Source of the DNA: Paraescarpia echinospica
Taxonomy: Eukaryota; Annelida; Polychaeta; Sabellida; Siboglinidae
Assembly: GCA_020002185.1 (NCBI GenBank)
Contig: CM034543.1
Location: 25,349,462-25,413,461 of the forward strand
Reading direction: 5' to 3'
DNA: 64,000 nucleotides
Position 1 is the stretch's first letter. Each line of letters begins with the position of its first letter. Below, piece by piece: positions 57,195 through 64,000 of this stretch. A program made the translations under genes and the position numbers. The notes beneath the pieces are model-generated. The model did no database searches. It had not been told where the DNA came from and worked only from the letters and a program-made list of their open reading frames with translations.

Positions 57195-57818
57195 CTAGTT
57201 TAAATAGATGCAGCCTGTCCCACTGTCAACAGATTGCAGCAAGTTCTCTGAGAAAACTGCTGCCCCCTTTCCACTTAGATGTAGGCCATCTCTCATGTAC
57301 ATATCTTCCCTCCCAACAAAGTATCCCCATAAATCTACGAATCCCACCCCCTCTTCTTTACACATCTGCTCAACTAGTGCGTTGATCGCCATCCTCTTGC
57401 AGTTTCTATATGTCGGCCCCCTTCCTCCCATTACTGGCAAAATTCCTGAGAGGATAATCTGTTCTACTCTTGTCTTCTTTAACTTCTTCACTAACTGTCT
57501 GTACTTCTGAACTATCCCAGTTGTTCCCTCCCTCTCTGCGTTATTTGTCCCTACATGTACTAGTATAGACCCTCCCTTGCCATGCCCCAGTACCTTCTCT
57601 ACCCTTTCAGTTACATGTTCTATCCTAGCCCCCGGTAGACAAACAACGACGTCCTCCCCCTCGCTTAGAGTCTTATCTGTCTTTCTCATAATCGAATCGC
57701 CCATAAACACCCTCTCTTTCCTCATTGCCCCCTCAATCACTGCCTCAGTGTAGCTCTTTCTACGGTTTGCATCTGTCTGGTTGTAATCTTGTTCCCCTGT
57801 CTTCTGCTCTCCCGTCAC
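57195..57818 (-). CDS. LINE ORF1 protein with SGNH hydrolase-like domain (5' truncated)
   Basis: The 207-residue frame shows the SGNH/GDSL signatures in order: FMGDSIMRKTDK (Ser in G-D-S), VVVCLPGARIEHVTERV, SILVHVGTNNAERE (block III) and MRDGLHLSGKGA (block V, with Asp and His). This esterase-like ORF1 domain is known from CR1-clade LINEs, where its role in retrotransposition is not settled. All key residues are present in this copy, unlike in copies A and B. The N-terminal zinc-finger-like part is missing because the insertion is truncated at about 57845. Confidence 0.75.
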   Translation of the reverse strand: MTGEQKTGEQDYNQTDANRRKSYTEAVIEGAMRKERVFMGDSIMRKTDKTLSEGEDVVVCLPGARIEHVTERVEKVLGHGKGGSILVHVGTNNAEREGTTGIVQKYRQLVKKLKKTRVEQIILSGILPVMGGRGPTYRNCKRMAINALVEQMCKEEGVGFVDLWGYFVGREDMYMRDGLHLSGKGAAVFSENLLQSVDSGTGCIYLN

Positions 57819-58739
57819 AATCTCGTCCGTTCCATTCTTTCCTGACGCTGTGCATGTTTATCATGCCTTGAGTTTATAAACATACTTAAATTTAGATCTA
57901 TCAACTCGAGTCAATTTTCAAACTAATAGTCTGATGGTTGTTTAGTTTACTAAATAATAATAATTTATTGTTACATAATGTTCGGTACAGTACAGAAGTA
58001 GTAATAGTTCTGCTTATTTGAGTCAATAATCATCTCATCGAATATATTCCATAGACTATGCCATAACTCACTTCATATCTAAAATAAACAGTGCAGCTGA
58101 ACAATAACAAGTTATATATACTGTATATATATACTATATAGTGGCTTATGTAAATTTATGTTGTAATATTGGGGACTTTGGCTTCGGATAGAGGTGATGG
58201 CCACGTGTCCACACTAAATCTGCACAGGATTGGATTCTAGCAATCTTAAGGAAATATTGCAGGGTTGTAAATTATCCTTGACTTCCCCCACCTTAATTAT
58301 TGGGTGTCCCTCACTCCTCAGTCCTCCTCAATTAAGTAACATTATTTACAATGTAACAACGTAATATACAGTTAACACATGACATGCATGTCATACAAAT
58401 GGAAATGTGTTACATTGCATGGATGTCACTTGGCTAACAGCCGTCTTCCAGTGACACCATTTGATTATCATTACTCTATGATTACAATCATAACAATCAT
58501 CAAAATCATGTTAAACAAATCAGTCTAATTCGTCACCAGCCCACCTCCGTACTAGATAATATTAAATTGGAGTATCATTTTACGTGTAGTATGTGCTGTT
58601 GCTGGTGGTATAAGAATAATATGACAACGAACTGAGAAGTTTGATCCATTGAAATATATGTAAGTGAATAGAGACGCAATCCAAATATTTTTACTTGGTT
58701 TACAAAGTACCGGTAGTGTAACAACTTTCAAACAAAGGT

Positions 58740-59700
58740 ACAGTTTCATTTAATCACTTTAATTACATTCTGAACATCTAGGATTTAATTTTAAACAATT
58801 CACTTGACGAAGATATGCATCGAAGTAGAAGTCACACAACATGCATCTAAACTTAGTGTTTCTTATTTTTTCGTCTATATTGTTCCAGATTCTTGTGAAA
58901 TTATGTTTAGGTAGCTTAGATGAAAAAAGTTTTCTAGGTGTCTCTTTAAAAAGAAGGTTGCATTGTCTGGTTATTCTTATACTTTTGTCTAGTCTTTTTG
59001 ATCGCAAAATTTGTTAACGACTTGGGTAATAAATCATGTTTAAAGTCATACATAAATAGTGAGACCTGTACTTTAAATACATGTAATTTTTTGTATTTTG
59101 TCAGACTTAAATAAAGGATAGGTATGACTCCTATATCCATTTTTATTCATTATTCTTAAAGCACGTTTTTGTAAAATTTCTATTTTCTTTGTGTTTCCAT
59201 TGCATCATGCTTATATACCATATTATGTTATGTGACTGTGAATTTAAGTGTAATATAATGATTTTAATGATTTATATGGTAGGAAATATTTCATTCTATT
59301 TATTGCAAACATGGCTCTAGATATTTTGGAACTAATTATGTTTATGTTCTTTCCATGTTAGATGCTCATCTGTATACAATCCCAGGAATTTAACAGATTC
59401 GTCATTTTTATACTTGCCAACCTGGTTGATGACTTCATTATTTATTTTATTGCTATTGTTTACTATGTAGTTTGTACCTACAAGACTAAAACACATAAAC
59501 GTGTCTTTTTGACATTCAAGCACAATTTGTTAGAACACAACCAAGTGTAAATGTTTTAATTCTTGATTCACTTTTATAACTAAATGTTCAACATTATATC
59601 CTGATTGGTAAACGGTGGCATCATCTGCAAAGGATGCAGTTTCACGCCTATGACTCTTCAAGGTGCTAATATACAAGTCTCAGTACTGTGGAGCAAACTT
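58740..59700 (-). mobile_element. Second antisense LINE fragment in METTL7 intron (RT C-terminal part)
   Basis: Minus-strand frames read VKFLGLYTDEHLTWKEH at 59332-59523 and a C-terminal region at 58946-59140 and 58759-59007 (KYKKLHVFKVQVSLFMYDFK, FRCMLCDFYFDAYL). The K-F-L-G-x-x-x-D-E-x-L-x-W-K-x-H block is the motif following the RT palm in jockey/CR1-superfamily LINEs. It belongs to a different family from copy C and could be related to the remnant at 46104-47990, with which it has no overlapping domain. Confidence 0.65.
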
Positions 59701-60138
59701 TTAAAGGGAGACAGTCTGTTCCTCTACCCTGAATTAGCCAGAGAAGAAATTTTTAACAAGAAATCTGTCATATTGAATGTGGAAAAATTGGAAACGTTGA
59801 ACATCAAAGGGTATTGCAGTTAACTCTGCCTGCCTAGGTATTATTGCCAATAAACCTTGTTTTGAAACTGGAAGTTTTGTTTACTATTTGAACATGCTCA
59901 TCTTCCAAATTGCAAACATTGTTACGGGTTTACTAAACACAATTTGGCTGGCAGTATATCTTCAACGTAGTTATAAATATAAATAGTATTAAGAACATTA
60001 TATTAATTAATAAATGAAAAACTAGGAACATAGTGCCTCCTTCTAAAGGTTATATTTGGTGTCAATTTTGAGTTCACTGTCAGTATTTAACAGAACAATT
60101 ACAAAACCACTATTACAATGTTATACATGTGGTTTCAG

Positions 60139-60378
60139 GGCGGCAAGTTCTACTACATTGAACATGTGCGAGGGGATAAGGGTACCTGCGTGAGAACCTT
60201 CCAGCATATTGTCAACCCTGTGTGGAAACGCGTCTCCGATGGTTGCAATATGACGCGCGACACTGGCAAACACATTGAACAGGCGGGCTTCAGTCATGTC
60301 GAACAAACACACTTCTGGGCGGACACTATCAAAACCACTCTTGTCAAGCCACATGTTAAAGGCATCGCCACGAAGTAA
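60139..60378 (+). CDS. METTL7: METTL7-type methyltransferase, exon 2
   Basis: Starts GGKFYYIEHV in phase 0 after acceptor TTTCAG, so that the join reads LRP|GGKFYYIEHV, a conserved junction in this family. It encodes 79 residues, including NPVWKRVSDGCNMTRDTGKH (the D-G-C-N-x-T-R signature of METTL7 proteins) and the end LVKPHVKGIATK, then a TAA stop. This completes the domain without any frame break, so the gene is likely functional despite its LINE-filled intron. Confidence 0.92.
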   Translation, partial: GGKFYYIEHVRGDKGTCVRTFQHIVNPVWKRVSDGCNMTRDTGKHIEQAGFSHVEQTHFWADTIKTTLVKPHVKGIATK

Positions 60379-63067
60379 TTATATAGCATAGTGAAGATTC
60401 CCGGGATCTCCTGCACTATCAAATAATATATTATATACTATATAACACTCCAAGGCAAAACAGACATATATTTTTTGTTCGGTTGACACGAAGATATTGT
60501 GTGCTGTTTATTTAAGTCTCAAACACTGCACTGCTTGGTGACTAGCATAATTTTGCAGGGCCTCGGAACTGTGATTATCTTTCCACTGCAATATTTCACT
60601 TTCATATGACGCACCCACACAATAGACAAAAAGACACTAAGGTCACGCATAGCATGTACACCAGTCACACTCACACACACACTCATGCATGCGCCCACAC
60701 ACACAAACAGTTGCAAGGATCCAAGTCAAATGTCACTTGGAGCCTAAAATTACATCTGAAGAGTTAGTGTTGTGTAGCATCTGCCGATAGTCTTGTCAGG
60801 TTGAAGTTGGGCCTCAGTGATGTTCTTAACCTCCCGGGAAAGAGTATTATTTACAGTGGCAATGAACAAGATACTGGTCCTAAAATATAATCAGGACTTT
60901 GACGCACAATACTATTGTTTTATTGTTATGGTATAGGTAATGATAATTTATTGACTCACCAAATTCCAAAGAATGTGTAATAAATAGACAGTGTATATCA
61001 AATGTGTATATACTTCTAACGGGTATGACAACATATGAATGTGGGCTGTTACATTTATTGTATAACATGTGCATATTTAATCAACATTTTTAGAAAGCTA
61101 ACGGGTATGACAACATATGAATATGGGCTGTTACATTTATTGTATAAAATGTGCATATTTAATCAAAATTTTTAGAAAGCATGAGATATTGCATATCTTG
61201 TTATCTGTTGTTTATGATATATTGTGTAAATAACATCATTATACGTGATTTACATAGCAATAAATATATATTTTAACCTTCTGCATGATTTCTTATGGTC
61301 ACATTACAATCCATTGTCCCTAGTTGAGATTTCCTGCCGGAAACGTTCTCCTGCGCAGGCCAAATTTTTAATCAGACAGAATACTACAAGATGATAGCAC
61401 TATAGTTATGGTCGCAGGTGTTGTTAGTGGTGCCATCTAGTAGAGTATGATGAAAGCTGCTGAAGTGTTGTAGCGTAAAATCCTGCAGTTGTAACATAAT
61501 GCAGTTTCAGCCCTTAATGCGCATGTCTTGAAATGAAAGTTCGCTGTGTAAAGAAATATTCTCCTCCGAAACATCAATTATTTTAGCGCCAAATATGTGT
61601 TTTGGTAGTTTGTTCTGATTACAACTTACAACACCTTAGTTGTCTAGCATAAATACTTCCACTTATATCCTTCTTCCAAATGCTTCAGATGAGCAACATT
61701 CTAATAATTTTACACCCATCCCATTGCCAATATCCGTACTAACGTTTAGATTCATATTTTGGCAATATTTTACTTAAGTACATTATTAGCAACATCCACC
61801 TGGTAGGTACTCCCCTGGGTTGAAGCATAGGTTTGGGATTTAGGGTAATTAGGATTAACGTAGTTTGGGTCATTTAAGTAAAATAGTACGCATATTTTGT
61901 TTAGAATAGGGCAGACTGTTCCCTTACACAGTGAACTTCTATTTCCGGACATGCGCGTTTAAGGTCCGGAACTGCAGGATTTTATGCGTGTCACAAAAAA
62001 TTTACTTTGAAAAAATTATTTCTAGAAACAAATCTGTATAGTTTGATGTTGACGCCTGGAATATTGATAACATAAAAATAAAAGTTGTAGTATCCATAAC
62101 GTAATAATAACAATGCATAAACAAGTCCAACATTTCGATACCTCATTTATTTACAACTTTGATAACGGATCAATAATTACAATATTTGTTGTCTAGTTTT
62201 AAAATGGCGTCTTGTAAAAGGATATGCAATACAATTACTTCCTACTGCAGCCAGTATGACTTTATGCAAGACAATCTAAATACCAGTGTTGTTGTCTTTA
62301 ACATTGTGTACACCAAACTGGTTCATATCACAACAGGTACAGTGCACTAACTTGGTTGAAACACTGTAGAACAAGACAGGAACACTGAGGAATGCAGAAA
62401 ACAGACATCCGCAGACACCTTATACAACAAATATTTCAACATGAAACACACGTACTCTTCAGAAAATAGAAATACTGCTTTTGTTTCAAAACACGTCTGC
62501 CACTACATATATGTCAGTATCAGCCTCTTCCCTTAATAGGTGCCTGTTTGGAGTTTACAACACCGAGATACCCGACTCTGATCCGGAGATAATGACGACC
62601 TATACACCCACAAGACGTACCAATGACATGAGATACGGGGAACCATTTCACAAACATTCTGATGAACACATAAGCCCAATTTTTTATATATAATTAAAAT
62701 CAATTTCACAGTGATGTTGTATATACTGAAACCTATCAACACCAGGATGCGCCACTTTTGCTGGTGTATCATTGAAATAGTGTCTTCGTTGATTCTAATA
62801 TTGTTGCATTTTGAGAAAGCTACGTAAATTTACAAACAGGTTCTGTTTAGTGATGGATTTATCTTAGTGAAATGATCCCCAGATGGCCTCAAAACATGTT
62901 CATAAAACACCCTAGTTCCCAGCACCCTTTCCGCCAAGACAAAAAGGACTCGGTACTGTGATCAGGTCAACCCTGTCTATAACGATCAGTTGTCCTCCAG
63001 TGAAGTGTATCACCATGACAACCAAGTCATGTACTCGACACGTTTCTGTCGCAGGAACCCTGGTGGC
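60379..63067. other. Intergenic sequence between METTL7 and centrin
   Basis: No further exon is recognised. It should contain the 3' UTRs of both converging genes. A unit of about 82 bp starting CTAACGGGTATGACAACATA is repeated in tandem at 61016-61097 and 61098-61180. A short CA-rich patch is at 60670-60705. Confidence 0.6.
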
Positions 63068-63157
63068 TTAGTATAGGCTTGTCTTCTTCATTATTCGTAG
63101 GAATTCTGGTTCGTTGATCTCTCCGTCCCCATCTCTGTCTGCCTCGTCGATCATCTC
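63068..63157 (-). CDS. CETN: Centrin, last coding exon (partial gene)
   Basis: On the minus strand, acceptor GCCTGTCGTAG is followed by 29 codons and TAA. The peptide starts EMIDEADRDGDGEINEPEFL and ends RIMKKTSLY. This is the fourth EF-hand and C terminus of centrin, a calcium-binding protein of centrioles and basal bodies. All calcium-loop positions (D-x-D-x-D-G ... E at 12) and the K-K-T-S-L-Y ending are kept. The preceding exons (EF-hands 1-3) are not visible between 63158 and 64000, so they must lie beyond the window. It converges with METTL7. Confidence 0.9.
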   Translation of the reverse strand, partial: EMIDEADRDGDGEINEPEFLRIMKKTSLY

Positions 63158-64000
63158 CTACGACAGGCGGCATTAACATTATCATTTGTGTTGTTGCACA
63201 ATGGAATCAAGTACATTTGATCAACTACTATGCCAAGTATAAGTACATTCGGTCAAGACCATCAAGTACAAATACTTTGAAACATAAAATTGTCAAATAC
63301 AAGCACATTAGATCAAGACCATCAAGTACAAATACTTTGGAACATGGTAAATACATTTTGTAACAAGTCCGTCTTCATGTCATGAAGAGGCTGGAAACTG
63401 TTTAAACGAGAGTACTTTATTTTTGCAGGCCGCCTCGTGGTACACGGATAATACACACACTAGATTGCTCGCATGGCATACGCCTCGAGGCCAGTCGAGG
63501 GCATCATTTGGCATTAGCCTAGAAGGCATTCATATTGTTACACATTTCAGTCATAACGATCAACAGCATTATTCAGGCGACAACACCCTCACAAGCCAAC
63601 TTGGCAGATGACTACCCTACCCCGGTAGATATCTGTGGGCGTTTGCTGAATTAGGTGTACAGCTGTACTTGGGCTTAGCACTACCAGTTCATTGTGCCAT
63701 ATTGTGGGAATTACGACAGACAAATGCCCACGGCCCAGATCTAACAGCACTTTACTGCAAATCCATATTTTGGGGAGATTATTATTCAATCGCACACAAT
63801 AAATAACATGATCATATAGTTTTTCAATATCACATCGTTTTATGATAGATAATCGCGCCTCCTCTAACTGATGCTGCCTTAATGTCAGCGTTTGAAGCCC
63901 ACTGCTGCAGAGCCACCACGTTAATCTGACTTCCAAGTGTTAAACATACGCTAAGTGCATGGCTTTGCATTGTCAGCATTGCCTTGATGGGCGGGTGCCA
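63158..64000 (-). other. Centrin intron, partial
   Basis: No exon is recognised. Two copies of ATCAAGACCATCAAGTACAA-type sequence (about 63254-63288 and 63313-63347) form a short tandem duplication of roughly 60 bp. Confidence 0.55.

Larger units (their letters stand above)
54232..57845 (-). mobile_element. CR1-like LINE, copy C (best preserved)
   Basis: Antisense to METTL7. It is truncated at its 5' end inside ORF1. ORF1 (57818-57195) and ORF2 (57190-54364) are readable with only two frame changes in ORF2. The 3' end has a 9-bp-stem hairpin (54246-54254 with 54262-54270) followed by GGCAATCTTGTTAAAT, shared with copies A and B. Truncated 5' ends and a fixed 3' end are typical of LINE insertion. 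Confidence 0.9.
54064..60138 (+). other. METTL7 intron, 6 kb, filled with LINE sequence
   Basis: Donor GTACGT, acceptor GGTTTCAG. It contains an antisense CR1-like LINE (54232-57845) and a second antisense LINE fragment (58740-59700). The rest (57850-58740 and 59700-60138) is AT-rich and unassigned, with a TATATA patch at 58110-58140. Confidence 0.85.

Overview
The window is nuclear DNA from a metazoan, probably a marine invertebrate. Genes have GT-AG introns, TATA promoters and Kozak starts. The mobile DNA is a mix of CR1-type LINEs, Ty3/gypsy elements, pogo/Tigger-like elements and an ISXO2/Merlin-type transposon. One dispersed repeat (about 12760-12955) looks like a family common in molluscs and other lophotrochozoans, but the phylum is not settled by what can be seen. 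There is no operon, CRISPR, rRNA or convincing tRNA.

Three host genes can be supported. (1) A plus-strand gene starts at 4945 behind a CRE/E-box/TATA promoter. Four exons (4945-5047, 5405-5628, 15766-15907, 20893-21066) join in perfect phase to give 214 codons, and a probable fifth exon lies at about 22645-22784. Its family is not certain. The order of short motifs resembles a gasdermin N-terminal domain, which is offered as a hypothesis. (2) A METTL7-type methyltransferase on the plus strand has two exons (53608-54063 and 60139-60378) that join in phase to 231 residues. (3) The last exon of a centrin gene lies on the minus strand (63068-63157); the rest is beyond the right edge.

The remainder is mostly mobile DNA. 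1-4574: a 0.78-kb segment present twice (about 141-925 and 3795-4574), with a pogo-like element with terminal inverted repeats (1519-3786) between the copies. 4575-22800: gene 1, whose introns hold two decayed copies of a CR1-like LINE with an SGNH-hydrolase ORF1 (6347-10345 and 16690-20575), a second LINE (13018-15085) and large microsatellites, including about 430 bp of (CCTG)n. 22800-29711: an ISXO2/Merlin-like fragment, a 465-bp MITE and a decayed gypsy element. 29712-37279: a gypsy element with 1.57-kb LTRs and a 5-bp target duplication, with integrase sequence placed before the reverse transcriptase (Gmr1-like order) and the integrase catalytic core missing. 39960-44262: a dead Tigger-like transposase gene split by a 2.9-kb gypsy element (40680-43555). 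45170-53105: further gypsy and LINE remnants, including a gypsy copy with short LTRs (48167-51866). 53276-53477: a 202-bp foldback just upstream of the METTL7 promoter. The METTL7 intron holds the best-preserved CR1-like LINE copy (54232-57845, antisense) and a second LINE fragment.

The host genes show no sign of acting together. The main story is expansion of introns by mobile DNA, and three gypsy copies that have each lost a different part of pol.
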